Positions 26,481 to 36,536 are shown, counted from the stretch's first letter. The stretch: DNA of 64,000 nucleotides from Marinicellulosiphila megalodicopiae (GCF_045862395.1 NZ_AP023087.1:4154001-4218000), one strand, 5' to 3'. Translations and numbers: made by a program. Notes: generated by a model not told the origin, from the letters alone.

Positions 26481-27374
26481 ATGCAAAATATTTACCTTTC
26501 TAATAAATCCGTTTCTATTCTAAAAAAATCAGCTAAATCCTTAGTTCGTGATTCACATCAAACTCACATTCAAACTCTAAATATATTAGCTCAACGTTTT
26601 GGATTAAATTCATGGAGTGATGTCATTAAAGGTAATGATGCTTTTAATAATGATTACAATCTTTTCTTGCTACATAATGATGAAATAAGCCTAACTAAAT
26701 TAAGAAACTTTCATCTTGTTGACTTAGAAGGCAAGGAAATTTGTAATACAATAAAATCAGGTTTATTACCATCAACATTAAATTGTAATACAGTTTTTGA
26801 ATTATTAAATTCAGGACATTATTTTTTTCTAAAATTAAATCCTAATTATCAAATAGCTAATGACAATAAAGCTAATATGCTAAACCCCAATAAAGGTACT
26901 AATGGCACTAATGACCAATATGATAAAGCCCAGGGAAACAGAGGAAAACAACTTAACCCAAATCGTGGTCAAAAACTAATTATTCCAATAACTAAGAAGT
27001 CATGGATTGTTACAGGCATATACAATGATATTGGGCATGACACTTATGAGACTTTCGAAGAAGGGTATATTAACAAAGGGTACCTAAATAAAATTGGAGC
27101 TGAGATATTAGACGAATCAGTAGTTGCTAAGAAAGATCTTAGAATCCCAAATTGGTCCAAATCCCCAGTAAATATTGAACATTATATTTTTATTGAATAT
27201 AGAGAAAATATTCATAATGGCAAAGAAGATGTTTACAAATGGCTATCCAGAGACTTTAACGATGATTTATTTGAAATATATGGAGCTTTTTTTTGGTTAG
27301 ACGGGAAAGCTTATTGGCATGATAATCATGGCGATAATGAGGTGCCTGAAGATTTTGGTGGATATACGTATTAA
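26481..27374 (+). CDS. hypothetical protein with N-terminal HTH-like domain and Asn/Gly-rich linker
   Basis: A 297-residue soluble protein. The first 50 residues (KKSAKSLVRDSHQTHIQTLN, then ILAQRFGLNSWSDV) resemble the small N-terminal helical domain shared by many glyoxalase-related-protein or toxin-like hypotheticals. The middle (about 125-160) is Asn/Gly-rich with repeated LNPN motifs (MLNPNKGTNG, QLNPNRGQ). The C-terminal 130 residues are acidic and aromatic. GGAG supports the ATG at 26481, and a terminator follows at 27411. No function can be given. Confidence 0.5.
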   Translation: MQNIYLSNKSVSILKKSAKSLVRDSHQTHIQTLNILAQRFGLNSWSDVIKGNDAFNNDYNLFLLHNDEISLTKLRNFHLVDLEGKEICNTIKSGLLPSTLNCNTVFELLNSGHYFFLKLNPNYQIANDNKANMLNPNKGTNGTNDQYDKAQGNRGKQLNPNRGQKLIIPITKKSWIVTGIYNDIGHDTYETFEEGYINKGYLNKIGAEILDESVVAKKDLRIPNWSKSPVNIEHYIFIEYRENIHNGKEDVYKWLSRDFNDDLFEIYGAFFWLDGKAYWHDNHGDNEVPEDFGGYTY

Positions 27375-27410
27375 ATAATAATAGCCCCCTTGTTTGAAGG
27401 ATTTTTAAGC

Positions 27411-27444
27411 TTGTTGTGCATTTAACTTTGCACAACAACTTTTA
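27411..27444 (+). terminator. Rho-independent terminator after 26481-27374
   Basis: TTGTTGTGCA (27411-27420) pairs with TGCACAACAA (27429-27438), followed by CTTTTA. A ten-bp stem 37 bp after the stop codon. Confidence 0.75.
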
Positions 27445-27514
27445 CATTTAAACAACTATGAATTAATTAATATTTCTCTCTCAACTTTCACCATAAAGTA
27501 AAACTAAACATCTT

Positions 27515-28198
27515 TTATTCACTTTCTTGATCTGCAACCCATTCCAAAAACCAATCTGCTAATTCGGTAGGTACAAAACAATCCATTGCACCTCCACTTA
27601 AATGACCAATACCTTCATCTGTTATTAATCCCTTTGCAATTAGCTCTGAACAAATAAGTGTTAATTTATCTAAAGATAATTTTGGAAACAATGATGTTAG
27701 GCTATCCGGCAATATTTCACCAGCCAACCTTTGTCCGTTTGATCTTAAGCGAACCAATCTCTTCCCATTAAACTGTCGAGCCTCAGTTATAGATTTAAGT
27801 ATCTTTAGATGCACTTCTTCAACCGAAGAAAGTATGCGAAAAGCAAATTCCGCATCTTCCCATTTAAAATCGCCACTTACTTGATTAACTAATATGCTTG
27901 CAAAATGATCTCGCTTTTCTTTAGATCGCGTTCTAACTACGCACTCAAAAGACATATTCATAAAATCGAAAAGTTCCTCACTTGGCTCAAGTTCAACTTT
28001 TCTTTCTATCTTATTTAATCTATTCGTAATCGTTTCTAAATAATCATCAATTCTTGATTTCTGTATTTGTGCACCTTTTCCTGCAATAAAAGTATCAATT
28101 GGAGTACCAATATATGGAATCAACTGAAGCATAACTCTTGAGGAATTTGACTCAGAATATTTTTCTATTAATGAATCGGTGGTTTTCTTTTTAATCAT
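27515..28198 (-). CDS. hypothetical protein, candidate accessory gene of the defence cargo
   Basis: A 227-residue protein. A moderately hydrophobic stretch (RVMLQLIPYIGTPIDTFIAG, residues 21-40) is followed by a coiled-coil-like region (IDDYLETITNRLNKIERKVE) and a winged-helix-looking C-terminus (LTLICSELIAKGLITDEGIG). AGGAT lies upstream of the ATG at 28198. It follows the Avs1-like genes on the same strand after two short gaps. No family is recognised and no effector motif is visible. Confidence 0.5.
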   Translation of the reverse strand: MIKKKTTDSLIEKYSESNSSRVMLQLIPYIGTPIDTFIAGKGAQIQKSRIDDYLETITNRLNKIERKVELEPSEELFDFMNMSFECVVRTRSKEKRDHFASILVNQVSGDFKWEDAEFAFRILSSVEEVHLKILKSITEARQFNGKRLVRLRSNGQRLAGEILPDSLTSLFPKLSLDKLTLICSELIAKGLITDEGIGHLSGGAMDCFVPTELADWFLEWVADQESE

Positions 28199-28296
28199 AT
28201 TAAATCCTATACTGGTTAATTTAATAGTACATTATATACTTTTCTTACAAACAATATTTAGTGAGCATAAATACAATTATGTAATTCTCTATTAAT

Positions 28297-28563
28297 TTAA
28301 GGGGCTGTATATTTTCGCCAATCCTTCATAAAAGCCTTAAAAGCAAGAATAAAGAACCCCAACAAAGCAATCCAAGCTAGTTTGTCATATCGACTTAGAA
28401 GCTTTTCACGAATTACCTCACCCAATGGCTGGTAATACCCTGAAAGTTCAAAATCACTAAGCATGAAACGCCCTATAATATTTATAACAATAAACAAAAA
28501 AACACCCATAAATATCAAAAAATGGGATTTATGGGCATTCATAAAAATAATAAAAATATCCAT
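28297..28563 (-). CDS. small two-helix membrane protein
   Basis: About 88 residues with two membrane helices (about 14-34 and 62-80) separated by a charged loop with REKLLSRYDKLAW. Three ATG codons stand in a row; the one at 28563 has AAGGA at the best spacing. It lies between avs1C and the 227-residue gene, on the same strand. Small two-helix proteins are common effectors in defence systems, but that is only context. Confidence 0.5.
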   Translation of the reverse strand: MDIFIIFMNAHKSHFLIFMGVFLFIVINIIGRFMLSDFELSGYYQPLGEVIREKLLSRYDKLAWIALLGFFILAFKAFMKDWRKYTAP

Positions 28564-28674
28564 CATCATTCCTTAGTTTTTATTTTAAACAAACCTTAAG
28601 CACAAAATGGTCATCTTATAACAGCTCATATTCAACCAAATGATACTAGCCATTACCAACACCCATCAACACCT

Positions 28675-28941
28675 TTAATCTTCATCACTATTCTCATCCA
28701 ATTTCGATTGAATATCAAAATTTGGTAAATTAACCATCATGTTGGCATTTAATCTAGCACTCTCATCTACACTGAGAAAATCTATCCGTCCATTTGGAAG
28801 CTGCCTAACCTTAAGAACCCCTTCCATTGAGACATGCTCTGCCACTTTAATATTACCATTTTTCATTTTATCATTTAATACGTGTAAGTTATGTTCGAAC
28901 TCCGATCTCGTCATTGGAGTTTTCATGTCCATAAATTTCAT
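28675..28941 (-). CDS. avs1C: small protein of the Avs1-like operon (Avs1C position)
   Basis: An 88-residue soluble protein (MKFMDMKTPMTRSEFEHNLH start) whose ATG overlaps the stop of the giant STAND gene in an ATGA arrangement, showing translational coupling. Type 1 AVAST systems are described as three genes, the last encoding a small protein, and this gene takes that place. Its own sequence has no recognisable motif; the tail is acidic (SKLDENSDED). Its role is inferred from context. Confidence 0.6.
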   Translation of the reverse strand: MKFMDMKTPMTRSEFEHNLHVLNDKMKNGNIKVAEHVSMEGVLKVRQLPNGRIDFLSVDESARLNANMMVNLPNFDIQSKLDENSDED

Positions 28942-31900
28942 ACTTGCTCCTCATCTAAAATTTGAGTAATTATTCCAGCACTCTTACCATTAATTTCACA
29001 TACCCAAGCCAATCTGATTCCAGAAGGTAGTCGCAGTGCATTTTTATCAATTGCCAAAAAACAACCTTCTGATTCTGGCCCGCCACCAGAACTTGCGACA
29101 ACCCGACCAGAGCGCCAACATTTACGACTCAAATCCGAACTCGACGCCCCAGTGATTCGCATAAAATTTGCTGTAGGGGTTGCTGGAGTGAAGCTACCTA
29201 AATAAACAGGAAGACCCAGGACATTGACACAAGTATCCCAATTAGAAGCCTTACCCAATTCTGGCTCTTCATTTGAATAAAACCTTCCAGCTGGCAATGG
29301 AAGACTTGCTTCATTCCCAAAAAAGTAAGCAGTTATTCTAAAATGTTTATAACTACCGTCGAACCAAACACGCTCACAAAAATCTAAATACATACTCCTA
29401 CCGTTGGATGGTTGAAAGGTTGCCTTTGTATCTTTCAATTGATTAAGCCAATCTATTGTTGGTGAGTGAAAATCTACCAATCTGATGTTATCTAGGCGCA
29501 CAGGATTGTAATTACGAAAAATTCCTTCAATTTCCGTATGCACTGAACTATCAGTAATGGAATTTAATGCTACCTGAAAAGCAAAGGTTACTTTAGCATC
29601 CCAACGTCCATTCTTTTTAGAATTAAAAACATACCCTTGATCAAGTAATTGCTCAACCTCTAAACATTCATCTACTGTCAATGGCAGGCATTGCTTCGTT
29701 AATTGAGAAAATGCCAAATCTACAAGCTTTTGACTAATTAGCCCTTTTGCATTTAATTTACTCCATTGATTCCATATGGTTTCAGCCCATTTAGGGAGTT
29801 CAATTTCTGTATTTTTAAGTGTAGGCACTACTTTTGAAGTTTCAGATAACACTTCCTTTAATGAAATTAATGCTTTATCAGCACTTTCAGATCCTCTTTG
29901 TGAGGCTCTTTTAGCGATTCGCTCCAACACGATAAGTCGGCCTATGTGTTTACATTCTTGTTTTATCAAATCAATATCTAAAGCAGGCAATAATTGATCC
30001 CAAAATGATTCTGAATTCGATTTTGAAAGTTGATCAAAAACCCCACAGAGTATATCTGGATGATTGCTACTATTCATTGAAAATGCTTTGGGCCCAAATA
30101 TAGGGATATATTCAGAGTTATTTCTTAACAACCAAAGAACCATATCTGCAGATTTTTCACGCCTCAACCAAGTAGGGTGATCCATGGCATGAACCAGAAG
30201 CTTTATGAGACTGTAAAATATATCTGTATCTTCCACATCAGAAAACAACCCAACTTCTCCAATGTTCCCCTCCCTCTTCACCATAATCTCAGTGTGTTCA
30301 ATAGCTAGATTAACTAATGTTTCTTGTTCAGTTTGATCAGCATTTTTCGAAACCCAAGTTATCAAATGACTAGCAATTTGCCAACTATTTGAATTGTGTT
30401 CATTCAAGATTAATTGAGAGCAGAGTTTAACTAAATCCGATGCAGACTCTGTTGTTTCAAGTAGAATACTTTCTGCTTCCCCCATTTGGTCATTCCAAAT
30501 CGGCCATCCTCCTAATTGTATTAATTCCAATCCATTAATGGCTTCTTTCTGTGCTTCACCGTAATTATGCCTCCTAAGATGTCTTTCAGCTTTAGAAACT
30601 GCGGTATTAGAGTTATTAACAGATTCTTTAGTACCAAAAAATCCTGGAAGCAAAAGATCATCGCTATCAGCTTGTTCTTCAGATAGATCAACTTCCTCGT
30701 GTTCAGTTGAGTTCTCAAATGCTGTATTTTGAGTAAATTCGTTTCTATTTGATAAATCCATTTTATTTTCAAATTTATTCTCAAACTGAATAACCAGCTC
30801 AGAAGGCAAATAATTTTTAACATATGATAAAAAATTAGAAATCTCATTTTTTTCTATCTCAGATTCACAGACAAGCTCCAGCCTTTCCAAAACTAAAGTT
30901 AGATCTTCATTTGTTTCATGTATTTTTTTAATAAGCAGCGCATACCCATTTGCAAAGTTTTTTAAATGACGCGAATCCTCAAATTGATAAATTTCTAAAA
31001 TAGCCCAACACAACGACCAATCAGCCACTGGGATAGCTGATTCAACAATACTCCAAATTGCATCTTGCTCATCTAGAGCTCCACCTGGAAAACGCCCACC
31101 TCTCAATGGAGAGACTCGATCAATATCTCCATTAGAGGCTTCTTCATAAAGTTGTTTTGTAGTTCCATATGATTGTCTAATAAAATAATTTACTGCACCA
31201 TTAAAAATTCCTCGCTTACAAAGAGCGCCGATAAAGTCCCTCTTTGCATAACGTACAAACCGTTGAAATGTCATTTCACCAGAAGCTTCATCTAAAAGCC
31301 CTGCGATTTTCGGTAAAATTGTTGGCTCTATCGGTAAATCATTACTTAAGGAATCCAAAGCTGTGGTCATTAGCCCTAATTGGTCTTCTTTATACCAACT
31401 TGGCCCCATTGAAAATGCCAAAACACATTGATGAGTCTTCAAAGCTTCCTCTGAAGCTTGTAATCGAACAAAAATTGGGATTATCGTAAGTAGCTCTGGA
31501 ACAAGCTCATGACGATTCTTTAGATTACTTAATACAAATTTCTGCCAGCGCTCTAATAAGGCAAATGCTTTATCCTCAACATCATCCTCTAGAGATACTC
31601 TAGTGATATTGTCCAAAATATTTACTAATACAGCACGGAAACCTTCTGAATACAGACCACACTGAAATTCAAATTGTTCGTCAATAAACAACAGTATAAA
31701 ATCAAGATGTGTGGGGAATATTTCTGTAACTAGACTAACTAGGCGTTGATAAATATATGGAAATACAGACTCTGGGATTGCATAACTATCCTCCCATTGC
31801 ACACGATCAGCCAAAGTAAACTTCAGTTGACTAAAAACATTATTCTGTAATTCGGCCCAAATCAATGTCAAATTCTCATCATCGGAAGTATTCTTTAAAC

Positions 31901-34766
31901 GTGCTCCAGCACCCTCACACCATGCAATGATTCTTAAAATAGATTCAATACCATCCAACCAATTTGAAGGTGATAAAGTTATTAATTCTGGAAAGGAAAG
32001 ATCTGTATTAACAAAAGACTCTAGCCTCCATTTAGAATACCCTTTATCTAAAAGATCCCCATTTATTGAGACGTTATTTTCGTCAATAAATTGTATTTTA
32101 CTGAGTGAATTTGAAACCTCACCCATGATTAATTGAATTGAATTTTGTGATGCTCCAAGGGATATAAGATTGTCGATGGTATTATTATGAATTTTATTTG
32201 ATTCCTCCAATCCATTTTTAATCAACATATCCATATCATCAAGTAATTGTTTAACCAGGCTAGGGTTAGGAACTTTATTATAAAAAATGCACAACTCTCG
32301 ATAATAAGACGCAGTAAAAATAAGAGGCTCGACCAGGTCGATTAAAGACCCTGTAAAATTCACTTTAATTTTTTCTATAGAAATGTAGCGATCACTTAAA
32401 CACATTAAAGCTGCATGAAAATAATTCGACATTTCAGAGCGAATAAATTTGCTTACTTCTTTATTTGTAGAGCAAACATCTATGTTTTTCATCCAATAAA
32501 AATGAAATTTTTGTAGATTAACATCAGAACTTTCACTACTAGCAAGTTCCTTGATATTTAATTGTTGGACTTGTAAATCATATAGATACAAAAAATTTTC
32601 AAAGGAAATTCCATCTTTCACATAAGCAAATTCTAATTGTTCATCTATTGATGATTCTATAATATTCAATAGTTTAAAAGCATCATCACGATCATTAGCA
32701 TCAATCAATAGCATCGCTATTTTGAGGGCTTGAGGAATTGGAATAATTATCCCTCCATACCTAATAACATGCTGTAGAACTTCTTCTGTTTTCCCTAAAG
32801 ATATTAACGCCTCGGCAATTAAGACTGCAGATTGAGCAAATAAAGTGTCATAACGAAATTGAACTCGTTGAGTTAATAATAAAATACGAACCGTTTCAAT
32901 TAAGCTCCCTAGCTCAGTAGCCACAGACAAAACGTTATTAACATCACTAAGAAGAGTATCAGGCTTAATCCCCATTAAAACACAATCATCAACCCACTTT
33001 TGATTACACAACGCAACAGTATGAGCTTTAGTAGAATTACTGCCAGACTTTAAACCATGATAGATAATATTCAGTAAGCAATAATGCTTTTCAATATTTT
33101 TCTCGCAATATTGAGCAAGTCTAAGCTGAACATTCAATTCATTTACTTGTGTTTTTTCAACTAAAAATTCAGAAAAAGATGAGTGATAAATAGTCGTTTT
33201 TTCGGGAGACAGAAGTAAATGCTTAACTCTCGCAATTGTACTTACTAATACAGCTTGCTCTGTTTGATCTAATATTTCAGAGAACTGTTGAATCGTAATT
33301 CCCCCGCGTAAACGAGAAATGATTGCTAAAAGGTTGGTAGCATCTGAATCGCTATTCAGTTGGCTCCATAAATTCTCATAGTAATTACGAATGCTACCAT
33401 TGATTAATGGTAACTCTGCTAACTCTGTATCATCTATCCCTGAATTCACAAGATCTATTAAATAACGTAGATATAGTGGGTGTCCTTGAGACTTACTTGT
33501 AATTTGGTCAATAATTACCACTGTTGCATGATTTCTTTCTAGTGCTTGCCTACAATAATCTTGTACAACACTATCTGTTAATGGTGGTAATGAAATACAA
33601 TCTTCATTTCCTAATCTAGCGCCCAAATTAGCTGAAAGTCTTGTATAACTAGGAGACGAAAGAACTAGAACTAACCCTTCTGACACTTGCTCTGGCAATA
33701 GACCAACAAATGCATTAAGTATTTCACTATCCAGTTTCTCAAGCTCATCCAATCCATCGATGAAAAATACCCCTATCTTTCCTCGAGATTTATAATATTC
33801 AGCCAATTCAGACAAAAGTGACTTAGCCTCTTTAATTAAATCGGCGTAATCCCTTTTTACAATTCTCCCAGAGGATTTTGTTAGAAGCAAAGACACTTTC
33901 ATATTTAGCCAATTCACATACTCCTGTGGTTGAGCTAACTGCATGGCATTCGTTGTATTTGAAGTGAGACTGTAAGTATTAAAATATTCAATAGTAGGAT
34001 CTGTAGGTTTATATGTTTTACAGAAAGTAGATTTCCCAATTCCATGAGCCCCTTCGATAAATGTATACTTTCCTGACTGATTCTCGATAAAGGTATCAAA
34101 TTCTAGATTAAATTTCTCTCTCGATGCAAACTCATCAGTTGCAGAATTATCATCTAAAATATCTTCAGGAAAAATATCCTGGCCACTTAAAAACTTATGA
34201 ATAGATAAAATAGAAATTACACCAATTGAATTTGCAATCGAAACTCGAATTAGACCTACACATTTTTCGCCACATATAAGTGGTGCACCAGAAAACCCTT
34301 CATAGCAATCAAGAGAAGAGTTATCAACATGAATTTCTGCATCCATGCCTAATTTCGGAGTTTCTAAAACCTGAGAAATAGTTCCTTCTAATCGGTGCCC
34401 TAAGTTCAATTTGCAAACAGGCCAACCATATGAGTATATTTCACTTCCACTAAGCGGTGGATTTTTACTTATAGGAATAAATGCTATATCGCTTATTTTT
34501 TCTATTGAAAGCAAACAAACATCTAAACCTTTTTCATAACCAATAATTTTTGCATTCAGGACAACTGGGGATTCCAGAAAAGCAAACTTTATGGTGATTG
34601 GAACACTTTCATCAATCTTATCGTCTTCATCAAAAGCATTAATCACGCAATGACGAACTGTAATTATTTTATCTGGTGATATTAACCAACCTGTACCTAT
34701 ATCTGTATCCGTGTCTTCACCACACTCAATTCTACAAGTAGCATTTTTAATTATATTTTCTAACAC
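28938..34766 (-). CDS. avs1B: trypsin-like protease / STAND NTPase, Avs1B-like antiviral sensor
   Basis: A 1942-residue protein. Residues 1-200 form a trypsin-like protease with triad H39 (TVRHC), D82 (GLDVCLL) and S159 (GFSGAPL). Residues 225-560 are a STAND/NACHT-type ATPase with Walker A GAHGIGKS (239-246) and Walker B VFFIDGLDEL (333-342). About 1,100 residues of helical repeat follow and then a distinct C-terminal domain (about 1700-1942). In AVAST systems the repeats sense phage proteins and the ATPase oligomerises to activate the N-terminal effector, here a protease. It starts with GTG overlapping the stop of the metallo-beta-lactamase gene. Confidence 0.8.
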   Translation of the reverse strand: MLENIIKNATCRIECGEDTDTDIGTGWLISPDKIITVRHCVINAFDEDDKIDESVPITIKFAFLESPVVLNAKIIGYEKGLDVCLLSIEKISDIAFIPISKNPPLSGSEIYSYGWPVCKLNLGHRLEGTISQVLETPKLGMDAEIHVDNSSLDCYEGFSGAPLICGEKCVGLIRVSIANSIGVISILSIHKFLSGQDIFPEDILDDNSATDEFASREKFNLEFDTFIENQSGKYTFIEGAHGIGKSTFCKTYKPTDPTIEYFNTYSLTSNTTNAMQLAQPQEYVNWLNMKVSLLLTKSSGRIVKRDYADLIKEAKSLLSELAEYYKSRGKIGVFFIDGLDELEKLDSEILNAFVGLLPEQVSEGLVLVLSSPSYTRLSANLGARLGNEDCISLPPLTDSVVQDYCRQALERNHATVVIIDQITSKSQGHPLYLRYLIDLVNSGIDDTELAELPLINGSIRNYYENLWSQLNSDSDATNLLAIISRLRGGITIQQFSEILDQTEQAVLVSTIARVKHLLLSPEKTTIYHSSFSEFLVEKTQVNELNVQLRLAQYCEKNIEKHYCLLNIIYHGLKSGSNSTKAHTVALCNQKWVDDCVLMGIKPDTLLSDVNNVLSVATELGSLIETVRILLLTQRVQFRYDTLFAQSAVLIAEALISLGKTEEVLQHVIRYGGIIIPIPQALKIAMLLIDANDRDDAFKLLNIIESSIDEQLEFAYVKDGISFENFLYLYDLQVQQLNIKELASSESSDVNLQKFHFYWMKNIDVCSTNKEVSKFIRSEMSNYFHAALMCLSDRYISIEKIKVNFTGSLIDLVEPLIFTASYYRELCIFYNKVPNPSLVKQLLDDMDMLIKNGLEESNKIHNNTIDNLISLGASQNSIQLIMGEVSNSLSKIQFIDENNVSINGDLLDKGYSKWRLESFVNTDLSFPELITLSPSNWLDGIESILRIIAWCEGAGARLKNTSDDENLTLIWAELQNNVFSQLKFTLADRVQWEDSYAIPESVFPYIYQRLVSLVTEIFPTHLDFILLFIDEQFEFQCGLYSEGFRAVLVNILDNITRVSLEDDVEDKAFALLERWQKFVLSNLKNRHELVPELLTIIPIFVRLQASEEALKTHQCVLAFSMGPSWYKEDQLGLMTTALDSLSNDLPIEPTILPKIAGLLDEASGEMTFQRFVRYAKRDFIGALCKRGIFNGAVNYFIRQSYGTTKQLYEEASNGDIDRVSPLRGGRFPGGALDEQDAIWSIVESAIPVADWSLCWAILEIYQFEDSRHLKNFANGYALLIKKIHETNEDLTLVLERLELVCESEIEKNEISNFLSYVKNYLPSELVIQFENKFENKMDLSNRNEFTQNTAFENSTEHEEVDLSEEQADSDDLLLPGFFGTKESVNNSNTAVSKAERHLRRHNYGEAQKEAINGLELIQLGGWPIWNDQMGEAESILLETTESASDLVKLCSQLILNEHNSNSWQIASHLITWVSKNADQTEQETLVNLAIEHTEIMVKREGNIGEVGLFSDVEDTDIFYSLIKLLVHAMDHPTWLRREKSADMVLWLLRNNSEYIPIFGPKAFSMNSSNHPDILCGVFDQLSKSNSESFWDQLLPALDIDLIKQECKHIGRLIVLERIAKRASQRGSESADKALISLKEVLSETSKVVPTLKNTEIELPKWAETIWNQWSKLNAKGLISQKLVDLAFSQLTKQCLPLTVDECLEVEQLLDQGYVFNSKKNGRWDAKVTFAFQVALNSITDSSVHTEIEGIFRNYNPVRLDNIRLVDFHSPTIDWLNQLKDTKATFQPSNGRSMYLDFCERVWFDGSYKHFRITAYFFGNEASLPLPAGRFYSNEEPELGKASNWDTCVNVLGLPVYLGSFTPATPTANFMRITGASSSDLSRKCWRSGRVVASSGGGPESEGCFLAIDKNALRLPSGIRLAWVCEINGKSAGIITQILDEEQV

Positions 34767-35959
34767 AATTCATTCTCGCTTATCTTTATCCAGTCCGTAG
34801 CATTTTCAACTACTGAAAATGACGTAGCTGATTTTGTTTTGTATTCTCGAATCTCATTCGATGCTGTTGTCGAATAGTTAAAATAAAGAGTCCGAGGGAA
34901 ATTTGCTGGCCTTTCAACAATAGCCACCAGAAGCTCAATATCTGGATGATTATGTTTACTTCCATTTGAAGATATAAAATAGTTGGGAGCATCGATGAGG
35001 CCTAATAACTCAGGACTAGTATTGCGAAAACTTCCATGATGTGAAATTTTGATACCATCAAAACTCATTGAAACCCCTGAAGACTTTAGTTCAAGTAAAG
35101 CCTCCAATACATCCTCAGCCCAAGCATCAGCTAACATTAACAAGCGCATACCCCCAAGTGATATTATGGTCGCAATTGAACTACCGTTTGTTATAGATGT
35201 ATCGGGAGTATAAATATCTTTAAGGATTCTCCTACGGCCAGCAGATATAAGGGAAGGAGCAGAATAAGGCTTTTCATTAAGATGTTCATAAGTAAACTCA
35301 AAAGCATCATCTGTAAAATCACCTGAACCAGTAGGGCCTCTATATCCAGAATTTCGGATATTTTTTTGCCAGAATTTTAATAATTTATTCAACCGTAGCT
35401 TAGAGGGTGTAATTACATTGACCAAACCACCTTTTAAGTTAGCATTTTGATTACTTTCAAACGAAATAGCCTTAGCTCCATCACTGCCATTCCATGAATA
35501 TCCTCCACTATGAATTAATGAAGCTAATGTGCTTCCTTGTTTTGCGGATATCTCCTTAAGTATTTCATCTGTCTGTATGGTTAATACTGGGTGCCCTCGA
35601 CGCTTAATCGCATTCAGCACTTCTAGATCGCCAGGCTGAAACGGAATATTTAATTCATTTCGACTTGTCAAACTACGAAGACTGTTATGCCAAATATTTC
35701 GAATAGGAATGATTTTTGACTCGTCAGAAGACCCATTCATCGATAAAAGTTGTACTATTCCTCCAATATGGTCAGCATCAATATGGGTCGTAATTAAGAG
35801 ATCTAGACTTTCACCATTAGTATTTAGAATCTTAAGATCATTTAGAATATAATTATCGAAGGTTCTTGCGTAACCACCATCAACAAGTATATTTATCCCA
35901 TTTGCACATAGTAAAAAACTATCTCCATTTTCTGCTGGGTACATCTTAAATTTTAGAAT
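34760..35959 (-). CDS. avs1A: metallo-beta-lactamase-fold hydrolase, Avs1A-like; likely ATT start
   Basis: ComEC-class metallo-beta-lactamase protein, about 399 residues. The metal-binding motif reads THIDADHIGG, and later SHHGSFRNTS and SSNGSKHNHPD supply further ligands. MBL plus protease-STAND plus small gene is the type 1 AVAST layout. The first ATG (35944) has no ribosome-binding site in range. AGGAG at 35970-35966 lies six bases before an in-frame ATT at 35959, giving (M)LKFKMYPAENGDSF, which restores the family's usual first beta-strand. An in-frame TAG at 35971 excludes any longer start. It lies 23 bp after a gajA 5' stub. Confidence 0.75.
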   Translation of the reverse strand: MLKFKMYPAENGDSFLLCANGINILVDGGYARTFDNYILNDLKILNTNGESLDLLITTHIDADHIGGIVQLLSMNGSSDESKIIPIRNIWHNSLRSLTSRNELNIPFQPGDLEVLNAIKRRGHPVLTIQTDEILKEISAKQGSTLASLIHSGGYSWNGSDGAKAISFESNQNANLKGGLVNVITPSKLRLNKLLKFWQKNIRNSGYRGPTGSGDFTDDAFEFTYEHLNEKPYSAPSLISAGRRRILKDIYTPDTSITNGSSIATIISLGGMRLLMLADAWAEDVLEALLELKSSGVSMSFDGIKISHHGSFRNTSPELLGLIDAPNYFISSNGSKHNHPDIELLVAIVERPANFPRTLYFNYSTTASNEIREYKTKSATSFSVVENATDWIKISENELC

Positions 35960-35982
35960 ATTTAACTCCTAATGTGACAATA

Positions 35983-36075
35983 TCAAACAACGCAATTAAG
36001 CCCTGGATTAGGGGACCATATTAACTCTTTAATAACTCTAAAATTTTTTATATGGATGTGTCGAATTTCTGCCAA
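35983..36075 (-). pseudogene. 5' stub of gajA (30 codons), possible leader peptide
   Basis: TTG-started frame reading AEIRHIHIKNFRVIKELIW and PNPGLNC, the same as the first 28 residues of the intact GajA at 40219 with three changes, then two codons and TGA. The GGGAG ribosome-binding site is preserved. The reading frame ends 12 bases before the AGGAG of avs1A, so translating the stub could couple to avs1A. The gene body was replaced by the Avs1 operon. Confidence 0.75.
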
Positions 36076-36536
36076 AACAAGCTCCCTTTGGTGTGATTAT
36101 CAATTGAAATTATATTAATTCATTCTCACGTATTTAGCATTATTTAACTAAGCTTAATATTTAACTCATATCGACGGTTATGCAACCACTACTTCACAAC
36201 CCCCCTATGAAAGCAGACGAATGTCCAATTCGCTATTTAACACGCATTAGTGAACATAATGGTTTTTTACATTTTGGTTATTTACTTCAACACGGCGGAT
36301 TTTCTATAAATGGTAGCAGGCCACCCATCAAGCAATTACTGGAAGGTAGCTTTAACATACATGAATACACTGACAAACTATCACTTCAAGTTCAAAACAA
36401 CTCATTAAAAGCAATGATAGGTGATTTTAAGCCTAGTTTTCACCACCCAGCACTACTGAACACATCACCCAAATTTTGCCCTAAATGCATGAAAGAGTAT
36501 GGTTATGACCCAAATATCTGGAATATACTTCCAATA
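35992..36536 (+). repeat. 545-bp segmental duplication, copy A (gajA 5' / tniQ 5' hinge)
   Basis: Nearly colinear with 40136-40686: start of gajA, the divergent intergenic promoter region, and about 118 codons of tniQ. The longest visible identity runs over TCTTTAATAACTCTAAAATT and the following TTTTTATAT. Both edges are sharp: on the left after codon 28 of gajA, on the right inside the tniQ zinc-finger region. Confidence 0.85.

Noticed and set aside
7507..27374. Small genes between repeats considered as an integron cassette array
   Set aside because: Genes lie in both orientations, and no consistent attC-like sites or integrase are visible.
30521..30847. Minus-strand ORF of 108 codons inside avs1B
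   Set aside because: It is an out-of-frame shadow of the 1942-residue STAND gene, without ribosome-binding site or family features.
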